From assembly GCA_038240605.1 (NCBI GenBank), contig JBBSDP010000016.1, positions 1-64,000 on the forward strand: DNA of 64,000 bases, given 5' to 3'. This DNA is from JBBSDP01 sp038240605. Its GTDB lineage: Bacteria > Planctomycetota > Phycisphaerae > Tepidisphaerales > Tepidisphaeraceae. Positions within the stretch are counted from its first letter, which is position 1; each line of letters begins with the position of its first letter. A program made the translations under genes and the position numbers. Shown piece after piece: positions 1-8,418 of this stretch. The notes beneath the pieces are model-generated. The model was not told the DNA's origin. It saw nothing but the letters and a program-made list of their open reading frames with translations, and ran no database searches.

Positions 1-23
1 AAGCCGGAAAAGGGTGAGGGGCC

Positions 24-75
24 AGGGGAGCGGGGAAAACCGCTTGGGGCCTGATGGGGTTTTCCCCGCTCCCCT
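24..75. repeat. Perfect 18-bp inverted repeat
   Basis: The arms at 24-41 and 58-75 are exact reverse complements separated by 16 bases. No T-run follows either arm, so it is not a standard intrinsic terminator. It may still end a transcript entering from the left edge, or be one copy of a dispersed palindrome family. The surrounding 1-149 shows no convincing gene. Confidence 0.7.
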
Positions 76-149
76 GAACATCGAGTTGCTAACGCTGCCG
101 AACTCTTACAGAATCAACCCACGAATTGTGCCGATGAGCCATTAATCTA

Positions 150-2327
150 ATGGGCCCGTCCCTCCAATTCGACGGCCCGGTGTGGGTCTCAATGGGGCGC
201 GGGAACGATATTCTTCAGCTTGATGTGGCTGGGGAGAACGGCGCCCGGTCGGAGTTTGCTGGCAAGGTGCATCTTCAAGGCGGACCGGGGAACAACATCC
301 TTCGCAACTTCAACCCCAAAACAGCCAATGCAGACGGTCGCTTTAAGATCAGGAACTTCTCGACAACGCTGACCCCGGAGACTGCGCCGACCGTGAGTTC
401 CACGGATCCGGCAAATAATGCGACAGACGTTGCTCTCAACAAGAAGATCGCCGTGACCTTCACCAAGCCAATGGATCCGCTGACGATCATCCCGGCGAAC
501 GTGAGCGTTCAAGGAACGGGCCCGATTCCCATCGCAGGCGCCGTTGCGTATGTCGGCACGACGATGACCTTCACTCCGAATGCGCCGCTTGCTCCCAACA
601 CGCCCGTGATAATTACTATCTCTACCGCAGTGAAAGATGCGGCGGGCACACCACTTGCCAGCAATTTCGTCACCACCTTTACGACCGGAGCGATACTGGA
701 CGTCACGCCGCCAACGGTGAGCTCTACGAATCCGGCCAACGGCGCGACTGGCGTGCCCCTGAACAATACTATTGCGGCGACCTTCAGCAAGGCGATGGAC
801 CCGCAGACCATCACGGCCGCGACTGTAACCGTGGGCGCACCCGGCAACGTGGCCGTCTCGGGAACCGTTGCTTACGTCGGCACGACCATGACGTTCTCGC
901 CCGCCAGCGCGCTCGCCCCAAACACGGTCTACACGCTCAAGATCACCACCGGCGCCGATGATCTGGCTGGGAACGCACTTGGCGGCGATTTCAGCAGCAG
1001 CTTCACGACCGGCGCCACCCCCGACACGACCGCGCCCGCGATCAGCGTTACCAATCCGGCGAATGGCACAACGGGCGTCGCCCTTAATGCGGGAATCGCA
1101 GCGACCTTCACCAAATCGATGAATCCGCAGACCATCACAACGGCGAATGTGACGCTGACCGCGCCCGGCAACGTGCCGGTGGCGGGAGCCGTTGCTTATG
1201 CTGGCACGACGATGACTTTCACGCCTACGAGCGCCCTTGCTCCGAATACCCTTTACACGGCGAAGATCAGCACCGGCGCCCAAGACCTGGCGGGCAACGC
1301 ACTGGCAAGTAATTACCTCTGGAACTTCACGACCGGCGCAATGGCTGACACGACCGCTCCCACTGTCATGTCCACCAGTCCTGTCAACCTCAAAGCCAAC
1401 GTATTCATTAATAAGCCGGTGGTTGCCACCTTCAGCGAAGCGATCAAGCCAGCCACCATTACCACCGCGACGTTCAACGTAACTGGGCCAGCGGGGTCCG
1501 GCGTGACTGGTACTGTGAACTATGATTCAGTAAACAATATCGCGACCTTTACGCCCTCCAGCAATCTGGCCATCAACACCGTATATACCGCCAGGATCAC
1601 CGGCGGAGCTAACGGCGTTGAAGACCTGGCGGGTAATCCGCTGGCGAGCGACTACGTCTGGACATTTACCACCGGCGCGCAGATCGCGCAAGCGCCGGTC
1701 AATCTTGGCTCGGCCAGCACCTTCGCGGTGATGGCAACTTCCGCCACCACGAGCACCGGCGCCACCGTCATCAACGGCGATGTCGGGCTCAATCCAGGGA
1801 GTTCGCAGGGAATTCCGGCGCCCCAGATCAACGGAAACATCCATGTCGATGATCAGGCGATCAGGACGGCCCAGGCGGATTTGTTGGCCGGCTATAACGA
1901 CGCGGTGAACCGTTCAGCCACTCCCGTAACTTTGCCCGGAAATATGGGCGGCCTGACGTTCACCCCAGGACTGTATACGAATTCCAGTTCGGTTCTTATC
2001 CAGGGTGCAGGAGCCGCCAACAACGTGACCCTCGACGCGCAGGGCGACCCCAATGCGGTCTTTATCTTTCAGATGGGTTCAACCCTCACCACGGGACCTG
2101 GGGCCCAGGTGATTCTGGCCGGCGGTGCCAAAGCCAGCAATATTTTCTGGCAGGTCGGCACGTCAGCAACTCTGGACACGACGACGATTTTCAAGGGAAA
2201 TATTCTCGCCGCTGTCACGATAACCGTTAACAACGGGTCAGCGGTGGAAGGCCGACTTCTGGCCGGCTCGAGCTCGAGCGGTTCTGTGACAATCGCTGCC
2301 AGCAGTGTTACGGTACCGACCGCGTAA
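150..2327 (+). CDS. Ig-like repeat protein with C-terminal ice-binding-like (DUF3494) domain
   Basis: 725 residues. After a short N-terminal part with a glycine-rich 'GGPGNN' motif come four SbsA-type Ig-like (Big_5) repeats starting near residues 79, 186, 294 and 402, each opening with a 'P.vs.t.PaN.atgV' pattern. From about residue 514 to the end there is a DUF3494 domain (starts NLGSASTFAVMA, contains GDVGLNPG and FTPGLYT), the fold of bacterial ice-binding and adhesion proteins. The Big_5 plus DUF3494 combination is normally exported and cell-surface. No signal peptide is visible from the ATG at 150, and an in-frame TGA lies just upstream at 135-137, so the N-terminus looks truncated or frameshifted from a longer surface protein. 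A strong terminator follows at 2358-2387. Domain calls are firm; function (adhesion or ice binding) is inferred. Confidence 0.85.
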   Translation: MGPSLQFDGPVWVSMGRGNDILQLDVAGENGARSEFAGKVHLQGGPGNNILRNFNPKTANADGRFKIRNFSTTLTPETAPTVSSTDPANNATDVALNKKIAVTFTKPMDPLTIIPANVSVQGTGPIPIAGAVAYVGTTMTFTPNAPLAPNTPVIITISTAVKDAAGTPLASNFVTTFTTGAILDVTPPTVSSTNPANGATGVPLNNTIAATFSKAMDPQTITAATVTVGAPGNVAVSGTVAYVGTTMTFSPASALAPNTVYTLKITTGADDLAGNALGGDFSSSFTTGATPDTTAPAISVTNPANGTTGVALNAGIAATFTKSMNPQTITTANVTLTAPGNVPVAGAVAYAGTTMTFTPTSALAPNTLYTAKISTGAQDLAGNALASNYLWNFTTGAMADTTAPTVMSTSPVNLKANVFINKPVVATFSEAIKPATITTATFNVTGPAGSGVTGTVNYDSVNNIATFTPSSNLAINTVYTARITGGANGVEDLAGNPLASDYVWTFTTGAQIAQAPVNLGSASTFAVMATSATTSTGATVINGDVGLNPGSSQGIPAPQINGNIHVDDQAIRTAQADLLAGYNDAVNRSATPVTLPGNMGGLTFTPGLYTNSSSVLIQGAGAANNVTLDAQGDPNAVFIFQMGSTLTTGPGAQVILAGGAKASNIFWQVGTSATLDTTTIFKGNILAAVTITVNNGSAVEGRLLAGSSSSGSVTIAASSVTVPTA

Positions 2328-2357
2328 GGCACGACCTTTCGACACCAAGATCGAGCG

Positions 2358-2387
2358 AGAGGGACTTGCGGCAACGCAAGTCCCTCT
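2358..2387 (+). terminator. Intrinsic terminator after the Ig/DUF3494 gene
   Basis: Arms 2358-2370 and 2375-2387 form a perfect 13-bp stem closed by a GCAA tetraloop, followed by a T-rich stretch. It sits 30 bp after the stop at 2327. It also lies just past the 3' end of the minus-strand tRNA fragment and could serve both strands. Confidence 0.85.
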
Positions 2388-2392
2388 TTGTG

Positions 2393-2620
2393 TTAGAATG
2401 GGCAGGGCCGGGATCGAACCGGCGACACATGTTTTTTGGTTCTTCCGGCGGAAGCGCTTTGGCCGCTGGTCCCCAATAATTTGGCGGATTCGCCGAATGC
2501 GTTTTTGCTGCCACGGGAGATCGTAGAGCGGGACCGTCTGACGACTCCGTAAATTTTGGTGTTGTCGTCGGGGCGATGCCCCACGGAAGCAATCGACGCT
2601 CGTGGCGACCTGCGCTTTGC
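2393..2620 (-). pseudogene. Relic of a tyrosine recombinase (integrase) C-terminus
   Basis: Read on the minus strand, the frame ending at 2393 contains FVGHRPDDNTKIYG. This matches the end of tyrosine recombinases, where a GH box is followed nine residues after His by the catalytic Tyr. About 55 further residues follow, and the last of them are encoded by the tRNA 3' fragment at 2399-2430, the usual geometry of an integrase next to its attachment site. No catalytic Arg-Lys-HxxR part is readable upstream, so only a tail remains. The assignment rests on one motif and its position. Confidence 0.4.
2399..2430 (-). tRNA. tRNA 3'-end fragment (T arm and acceptor strand), probable att-site remnant
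   Basis: On the minus strand a 5-bp T stem (2419-2423 with 2407-2411) encloses a TTCGATC loop and is followed by the acceptor strand CCTGCCC (2406-2400) and A. No matching 5' acceptor GGGCAGG, D arm or normal anticodon arm is found within tRNA distance upstream, so this is not an intact gene. A 3'-end copy of a tRNA is what site-specific integration leaves behind. The isoacceptor cannot be named safely. Confidence 0.6.
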
Positions 2621-2766
2621 GACCGGTCAGCCGCCTCGAATGTGTCAGTGCACCGCACGAGACGTTGCTATCAAACTAATTGCCAGGCGGCCGTGCGGAC
2701 GACCGTGCATTTGGATTCTACGACGTAACGCATCGGGTCTAGAGCGGCGGCGAACAAGGAGGTCCA

Positions 2767-3915
2767 TTGTTTCAGTCTTCCCCGAACGAGGAACCCTTGT
2801 TGAACCAACTTCGTTGGAGACGACAAGCCATCTTCCCAGTTCTCAAGCAGACCATTGCCGGCTGGGTCCAAGACAAAGCAATGCGACTTTCGGCGGCATT
2901 AGCGCTGTACACTGTCCTCTCCCTGGCACCCCTGCTCGTCATCACAATCAAGATCGTCGGCCTTGTGCTGAAAAACAAAGACTATGCTCACGACCAGATC
3001 ACAGACCAGATTACCGACCTCCTGGGTTGGCGAATCGCTCAGGCGATCCAACCCATGATCGAGAATGTCAAAAACCCCGGGGGCGGGGTCATAGCGACCG
3101 TTATTAGCTCCGCTGTGCTGCTCTTCTCCGCGACAGGCGTCTTCGTCGAGCTTCAGGACTCGATGAACACCGTTTGGGGCGTAAAGCCTAAGCCTGACCG
3201 AGGGATTTGGGACTTCGTTCATCACCGGCTCCTGTCGCTCGGGATGGTTTTTGGCACCGGTTTTCTTCTGCTCGTGTCGATGTTCGTCACAACATTGATG
3301 GACCACGTTTCTACTTACATCGCCGGCGACCGGAAGTGGTTTGGAGTGTTCTTGGACATAATAGTTTCATTCGGTGTCGTATCGGTGCTCTTCGCCGCTA
3401 TTTTCAAGTTCCTGCCCGACGTGAAGCTCAAGTGGAGAAATGTCTGGCTCGGTGCCGTGATAACTTCCGGCCTCTTTACCGTCGGCAAGTACGGGTTAGC
3501 CCTCTACTTCCGCTTTGGATCACCGACTTCCGTTTTCGGCGCGGCGGGATCGCTCGCGGCAGTAATTTTGTGGGTATACTATTCGTCATTCATCCTATTC
3601 TTCGGTGCCGAGTTCACAAAGGTGTGGTCAATGTACCACGTAGGGGACCGCGTGGTGCCGGAGGACCATGCTGTGAAAGTCACCGAAGAAGATCGCGCGC
3701 GTCAAGGCATCCCCACCGAAAAGCGTCTGCAGGATGTCTTAGCCAACAACCGGTTGGACGCGTTTCCGAAGCCCCCTCATCCCCCCATTGCGCGCGTTCA
3801 TCGCCCCCTGGGTCTTGACGCAATTGCATTGGCATCAGCTGGATTAGTGGTTGGAATTGTCATTGGAGCGGGTTGGGCTGCGGCCCGGTCGAAGCATCGA
3901 GATACGACGTATTGA
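2767..3915 (+). CDS. YihY/BrkB family inner-membrane protein
   Basis: 382 residues with about six hydrophobic segments spread over residues 45-290 (for example VISSAVLLFSATGVF, MVFGTGFLLLVSMFV, LAAVILWVYYSSFILFFG). The pattern, with 'FGAAGSLAAVILWVYYS' near the end of the membrane region, is typical of the YihY/UPF0761 family (formerly 'ribonuclease BN'), a multi-pass protein of poorly defined role. The start is a TTG at 2767 preceded by a full AAGGAGGT Shine-Dalgarno at 2756-2763. A hydrophilic tail and one more hydrophobic segment (residues ~355-375) end the protein. The gene stands alone between the integrase relic and a minus-strand pseudopilin. Confidence 0.85.
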   Translation: MFQSSPNEEPLLNQLRWRRQAIFPVLKQTIAGWVQDKAMRLSAALALYTVLSLAPLLVITIKIVGLVLKNKDYAHDQITDQITDLLGWRIAQAIQPMIENVKNPGGGVIATVISSAVLLFSATGVFVELQDSMNTVWGVKPKPDRGIWDFVHHRLLSLGMVFGTGFLLLVSMFVTTLMDHVSTYIAGDRKWFGVFLDIIVSFGVVSVLFAAIFKFLPDVKLKWRNVWLGAVITSGLFTVGKYGLALYFRFGSPTSVFGAAGSLAAVILWVYYSSFILFFGAEFTKVWSMYHVGDRVVPEDHAVKVTEEDRARQGIPTEKRLQDVLANNRLDAFPKPPHPPIARVHRPLGLDAIALASAGLVVGIVIGAGWAAARSKHRDTTY

Positions 3916-4015
3916 GGCCGGCAAAAGTACTTCCTTGCCACGTTGTCGAACGACTGGACGAGGCAACGACGCATTTTAAGACATCGCGTGGAACTCGGCA
4001 CTCCTGTCACCGTCC

Positions 4016-4129
4016 CTACTTCTTGTAAAGCGGTTGGTACAGTTGGACCGTGACGCCGCCGGGCATTTTGAAGTGGGTCACGAGGCCGTAGCCGAAGTTG
4101 GCGACCTCATCGGCGAACTGGTTTGCGCA
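4016..4129 (-). pseudogene. C-terminal relic of a glyoxalase/VOC-fold protein
   Basis: Directly after the pseudopilin stop, and in the same frame, 37 codons read ANQFADEVANFGYG ... VTHFKMPGGVTVQLYQP before a TAG at 4016-4018. This resembles the last beta strands of vicinal-oxygen-chelate (glyoxalase/bleomycin-resistance) proteins. No start codon or remainder of the domain is present, so it is a gene scrap left by a deletion or rearrangement. Confidence 0.45.
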
Positions 4130-4918
4130 TCAATTATCAAATGCTCCGTAGTATGGCACGCCCTGGCCGGCGTTGTTGGTATCGTTGGTGTTGCTGATGC
4201 CGGGGATGCCGACGAGGCCGAAGTCCCTGGGGTGGAGGGAGCCGTTGGGGCGGAACTCGGCATGGCCATCGACGAAGGCGAGGTTGCCTCCGCCGTACTT
4301 GCCACCGAGCGCGCCCGAGACGTAGTGGTGGTTGGAATATTCCTGTCCCCAGAACGAGCCATTATCAAAACACCATGCGGCGTATTGGGGCGGGTTGCCT
4401 CCGGCATAAGCGGGTCGTCGCCAGGCAATATTCCAGCGGAAGCGGTCTTCCTGTAGCCAGATGATCTCCGAGGGGTTTCTGATGCGCGTAACGGGTCGTC
4501 CGAGTGCCGCCGAATTCACCATGTAGTTGGTGTCGCTGGGAGGCGAGGGGAGGCCCCAGCTCGTCCAGGGGTATTCGCCGGCGCTAGGGCAGGCCAGCAG
4601 GGGGGCGGTGTTGTTGATCCCTTCTAGATAGTGGATGAGGAAAGCGAAGCAGCTCCAACCGCTGGGGTTGGAGGTGTCGTAGACGGTTGGCTGAGCGAAA
4701 TCCGAAACGTCGCCGTATTGGACGGGCAGGTAGCCCTTGTTCTCGTTCGTATACATGACGAGCGCGGCGCCGAGCTGTCGGATGTTACTGAGGCATCGGG
4801 TTGCCTTGGCTGCTTCCCGCGCACGCGAAAGGACCGGAAGAAGCATGGCGATCAGGGCGGCTATAATGCCGATGACCACGAGCAACTCAACCAGTGTGAA
4901 CGCGCGTTTGCTTCTCAT
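4130..4918 (-). CDS. Type II secretion/pilin-like protein (prepilin N-terminus, H-X9-DG C-terminus)
   Basis: 262 residues from the ATG at 4918. The N-terminus MRSKRAFTLVELLVVIGIIA is a prepilin cleavage/methylation signal followed by one hydrophobic helix. The C-terminal half carries GGGNLAFVDGHAEF, the H/N-X9-DG-like box of planctomycete DUF1559-related pseudopilins. An upstream in-frame extension to 5083 has no signal features, so the start just before the KRAFTLVE motif is preferred. Such proteins are processed by prepilin peptidase and are present in many copies in planctomycetes; their individual roles are unknown. The 188 bp upstream (4919-5106) hold no gene. Confidence 0.88.
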   Translation of the reverse strand: MRSKRAFTLVELLVVIGIIAALIAMLLPVLSRAREAAKATRCLSNIRQLGAALVMYTNENKGYLPVQYGDVSDFAQPTVYDTSNPSGWSCFAFLIHYLEGINNTAPLLACPSAGEYPWTSWGLPSPPSDTNYMVNSAALGRPVTRIRNPSEIIWLQEDRFRWNIAWRRPAYAGGNPPQYAAWCFDNGSFWGQEYSNHHYVSGALGGKYGGGNLAFVDGHAEFRPNGSLHPRDFGLVGIPGISNTNDTNNAGQGVPYYGAFDN

Positions 4919-5106
4919 GTGATTTTCCCGGTCTTGCTGTGGATGTGTCACATTCAATCTAACATCGGTTTGCGGTGTCCGCCAGCAAAAAAGCAGATCA
5001 CTTCGAGGCAAGTATCGAATAGGGAATTTGGGCCGAAATGGCGGGTCGTCCCGGTCGGCCGGAACGAAATGAATCGTATTCACGCGCCCGGCGGCCGCGG
5101 CCCGCG

Positions 5107-7242
5107 CTATCGCTCACTGTGCCAGCCGACGGCGCCGACGCCGTCATCCGGGAGCAGCGACCAATCTTCTCCGAAGAATCCCGTCGCGGTCACGCCGCCT
5201 GGCGAACGGCTGGTGGGCGGGACGTCAACGTCAATCACCGAATAGTCGGGAAGCTTGGGCGTCTGTCGGGCGTTATTGAGGTAATCGTACTCGCGATAGG
5301 TGAAGCCGCTGTTGAGGACCAGGTAGTGGACGGGGTGGAGCGGGTTTGGGTAAATCAGGATGGGGACGTGAGTCGCGGCGGGGATCGTGCGAGCGCCAAG
5401 GCGAATCGAGCTTGCGTCCCAGGCGATCGGCAGTTTGCCGATGATGCGGGCGATCAGCCGGTTGCTCGAGGGGTCGCCGAAACAGACGAGATTGGAATTG
5501 GCGATGTCGGCGCCGGTGACCTGCGTGTCATCTTTCACCGGCGCTTCGGCCCGAAACTGCTTTCGCCAGTGCTCGATCGCATGATCGCACTCGGCTTGCT
5601 CCCATTCGCCGCACTTGGCGTTGAAGGCTTTTCCGGTGGGGCGGACGATCAGGAACCGGTCCATGAACCCATCGTCTATCGGACCTTGAAGGCCGTGGAT
5701 CTTGCGCAAGCCGCCGGAGCCATCGAGCGGGACGTCGATCGTTTTCCAGGCATCACCTGAGCGGACGAAGTGAGCGGTCCAGGACCGGTCATCGGCAACG
5801 GGTGGGGCGGTGAGCTTCGTCTGATCAACCTGCACGATGGGCCGCCTCCCGGGTTCGAATGGGCAACGTCCGGCTGGGAACGACAGCGTGAGCGCGGTGA
5901 CGTTCTCCGTTTGCAGCGCGATCCCGTTGGCCGCTCGCTGGGCGTCGTGCGTAATGGACCCATCGGCGCGGGCGCGGCGCCAGTGGTGCTCCAGGCCGTC
6001 GACGGTGATCCAGTACATGCGGTTATAGCGCAGCGTATAGGTCGTGAACCGGAGGCGCGGTGGGACGGGATTGCGTCCCTTGGAAAGGATCTCGTCGATT
6101 CGGCGATCCAGCTCGCGCTTGGCAGCGGGTTCATAGCGGTGGGCGGTTTTGGGTCCGACGATGCGCTGAAGGTCGACGTGCTCGAGCGCGGCGGCGCGGA
6201 GCATCGCATCCGATGCCTGTTTCTGCGGATCGATTTCGCCGGCATAGGCGATTGTCGGGAGGTTCGAAAGATTCGCGACGATGTCGGTGCAGTCGTAGAG
6301 GTGATAGAGCGTCTGCTCGTACCACGGCGAGTTGGACACATCTTCCTTCTGAAAAGTTTTGAGAAATTCCGGGGTCTCCGAGAAACCCGCGCCCGGCGTC
6401 GCGGCGGCAAACAGATCGGTATAGTGGACCGCGTACTCCCACGCGCCCGCGCCGCCCATCGAGAAGCCGATGTCGAGGATGCGATTTTCGTCGATCGGGT
6501 AGCTGTGACATACCGCGTCGAGCGCCTCCAGGCCGTCGATCTCACCGGCGAACTTGAAGGCGTTGATGTAGCGGCCGTACAGGCTCAGGATGAACTTGTC
6601 CTTCGGCTGGTGGTACGGCTCGAGGGCGCTGAGGTCGGGAAGAGGATCGGGACGGATGACGAACCGCAACTCGGTCAGCAATTCATCACGGCCGTGGCCC
6701 CAGAAATCGAGGCGGAAGCGCCTGCCATCGGCTTTGGCCGGGACATATTCCGATGGGATGGTCAGGCGGTAGGGTTGCACCGAGCCATCGATGCGCGAGA
6801 GGTACCCGCGCGGACCACTGGTGGACGTCCAGGGTGTCTGGCCGCTGGCAAGCAGACGGGCGCGCTCCATTCCGTCGGCCAGCGCCTGGCGGGCATCGGC
6901 CGGGTCGATCGTCTCGTGATAAACCAGCGGATAACGGACGGCGTTGTAGTAGATCCGCACATCCGGCAGTTGCGCCAGCAACGGCGGCTTGTCCTTCAGT
7001 TGCTCGCGGAGGGCGTCGATCCGCGCGCCAAGCGCCTCCAGTCCCGTCTTGATGACATCGGCATCAGCGGGCGCCAATTCCTTGCCGATCGGCGGGATCG
7101 GACGCACCGCGTCGGGCAGATTATCCCTGGTCCCGTCGGCCAGCGCGTGCGCGGGCGTAAAGCAAACGAGTGGCAGAAGTGACCGCACGAGACGGCGCAA
7201 CAGCGTCCGGTTCAACATGCTCTTCGTCCCGGTTCGCCCCAT
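5107..7242 (-). CDS. Secreted alpha/beta-hydrolase (prolyl-oligopeptidase/esterase type)
   Basis: 711 residues. The N-terminus (RTLLRRLVRSLLPLVCFTPAHALA) is a Sec signal peptide. Residues ~170-370 form an alpha/beta-hydrolase core with nucleophile elbow GFSMGGAGAW, preceded by a conserved region in which DENRILDIGFS marks the strand before the elbow. A likely catalytic His lies in 'KTAHRYEP'. The C-terminal ~330 residues carry no motif I recognise. Planctomycetes encode many such exported esterases/peptidases, often annotated as phospholipase/carboxylesterase; the substrate is unknown. ATGs at 7242 or 7218 (MLNRTLL) are both possible; the second gives a more standard signal peptide. Confidence 0.8.
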   Translation of the reverse strand: MGRTGTKSMLNRTLLRRLVRSLLPLVCFTPAHALADGTRDNLPDAVRPIPPIGKELAPADADVIKTGLEALGARIDALREQLKDKPPLLAQLPDVRIYYNAVRYPLVYHETIDPADARQALADGMERARLLASGQTPWTSTSGPRGYLSRIDGSVQPYRLTIPSEYVPAKADGRRFRLDFWGHGRDELLTELRFVIRPDPLPDLSALEPYHQPKDKFILSLYGRYINAFKFAGEIDGLEALDAVCHSYPIDENRILDIGFSMGGAGAWEYAVHYTDLFAAATPGAGFSETPEFLKTFQKEDVSNSPWYEQTLYHLYDCTDIVANLSNLPTIAYAGEIDPQKQASDAMLRAAALEHVDLQRIVGPKTAHRYEPAAKRELDRRIDEILSKGRNPVPPRLRFTTYTLRYNRMYWITVDGLEHHWRRARADGSITHDAQRAANGIALQTENVTALTLSFPAGRCPFEPGRRPIVQVDQTKLTAPPVADDRSWTAHFVRSGDAWKTIDVPLDGSGGLRKIHGLQGPIDDGFMDRFLIVRPTGKAFNAKCGEWEQAECDHAIEHWRKQFRAEAPVKDDTQVTGADIANSNLVCFGDPSSNRLIARIIGKLPIAWDASSIRLGARTIPAATHVPILIYPNPLHPVHYLVLNSGFTYREYDYLNNARQTPKLPDYSVIDVDVPPTSRSPGGVTATGFFGEDWSLLPDDGVGAVGWHSER

Positions 7243-7289
7243 TGAGCTGGAGCATACGGTGGCCTTACCACCGGCTCAAACCCCGCTCG

Positions 7290-8243
7290 TCATCCTCCAG
7301 TGAGCTGACCCAGCTCGAGGATGAAACGTTCGACGTTGGTTGCCGCATCGCCGACGCCGGACTTGGACTGAAGGTCGATCCGGGCCAGCAGGTCGAGCGC
7401 GCGGGCCGAGCCGTCCGGGCCGAGCGCGGAAGCGGTGCGGAGGAACGGGTCTTGCGCTTCGCGCGGCCAGATCCGCAGGGCGGAGCAGATCGAGAACGCG
7501 TTCATGCCCGACCTCTGCATCGCCAGCGCCTTGCGGACGTTCTCCAGCCACATCCCCAGCCACGTGACGGCGCGGAACTCGGTCGAGGGGTCCAGTTGCG
7601 TGAGTTGCCGCCAGCGGCGCAGGGCCTCGGCCGTATGACCGACGGCCAGCTCGTTGGTCATGTCCCACATCTGCCGCTCGCGCTGGAAGGAAACACATTC
7701 GGAGATCAATGCGGCATCGATGGCGCCGCGCTCGGCGCTGAGGACAAGCTTGGCCAGCTCGCTGTCGAGACGGCCCAGATCGTCCCCGATCAGGTTGCAG
7801 AGCATCGCGGCGGCGTCGGGATCGATGCGCGCCTTGTGCATCGCCGCCCGCTTGATCACCCACTGGGGAAGGTCTTGCGCCCTGGGGGGATCGCACGATT
7901 CGATTTGTCCGATCCTGGCGATCGCCTTGTAGATGCGCTGGTTTTTTGGGAGGGAGTCGAGCCGCAGGATCAACGTCGCGCTTTCGGCGGGCGCGGCCAC
8001 GTAGTCTTCCAACTGTTCGCGAAAACGGGTAACGAACGCGTCGGCGTTTCGGAGGACGACCACCTTGCCGGGCCCGAACATCGCGAAGCTGCGCAGCTCG
8101 TCAAAAACGTCGGCCAGTTCGGCTCGCTCGCCGTCCAAGTCAGCTCGCTGGGAATCGACCGGCAGCTGGGCGAGAATCTCGGCGAGCTTCTGAAGCTGAA
8201 GGAAGCTATCGGCCCCGACGATGGCATAAACCGGTTTGGACAT
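7290..8243 (-). CDS. holA: DNA polymerase III delta subunit
   Basis: 317 residues, the usual HolA length. The start MSKPVYAIVGADSFL is the typical opening, where the AAA+-like domain lacks a working Walker A. It is followed by the 'LRSFAMFGPGKVVVLRNADAF' region and, further on, 'DLGRLDSELAKLVL', a HolA hallmark. In the clamp loader delta opens the beta sliding clamp. The gene lies 47 bp upstream of the esterase on the same strand and is divergent from the conserved gene at 8419. Confidence 0.9.
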   Translation of the reverse strand: MSKPVYAIVGADSFLQLQKLAEILAQLPVDSQRADLDGERAELADVFDELRSFAMFGPGKVVVLRNADAFVTRFREQLEDYVAAPAESATLILRLDSLPKNQRIYKAIARIGQIESCDPPRAQDLPQWVIKRAAMHKARIDPDAAAMLCNLIGDDLGRLDSELAKLVLSAERGAIDAALISECVSFQRERQMWDMTNELAVGHTAEALRRWRQLTQLDPSTEFRAVTWLGMWLENVRKALAMQRSGMNAFSICSALRIWPREAQDPFLRTASALGPDGSARALDLLARIDLQSKSGVGDAATNVERFILELGQLTGG

Positions 8244-8418
8244 CGTGTGCGAATCTTAGGGACCGAACGATTCCTACGCCAAATATCTTGCCCGGCTCAG
8301 CCGAACCCTGAGCGCATCGGTTTCGTTGTAGAGGGAATCCGCTACACTTTATCGGGCCAAACGACCGATGAAGCGCTGGGGGAACCGCCGGTCCGGCGCG
8401 GGCCTTTGGGAGAATGGT

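Noticed and set aside
2400..2475. Intact tRNA gene or tmRNA end
   Set aside because: Only the T arm and the 3' acceptor are present; no partner 5' acceptor or anticodon arm lies upstream.
4130..4132. TGA of the pseudopilin as a selenocysteine codon joining the VOC-like tail
   Set aside because: No SECIS-like hairpin was noticed just downstream, and the joined product makes no sense as a known family; a gene scrap is simpler.
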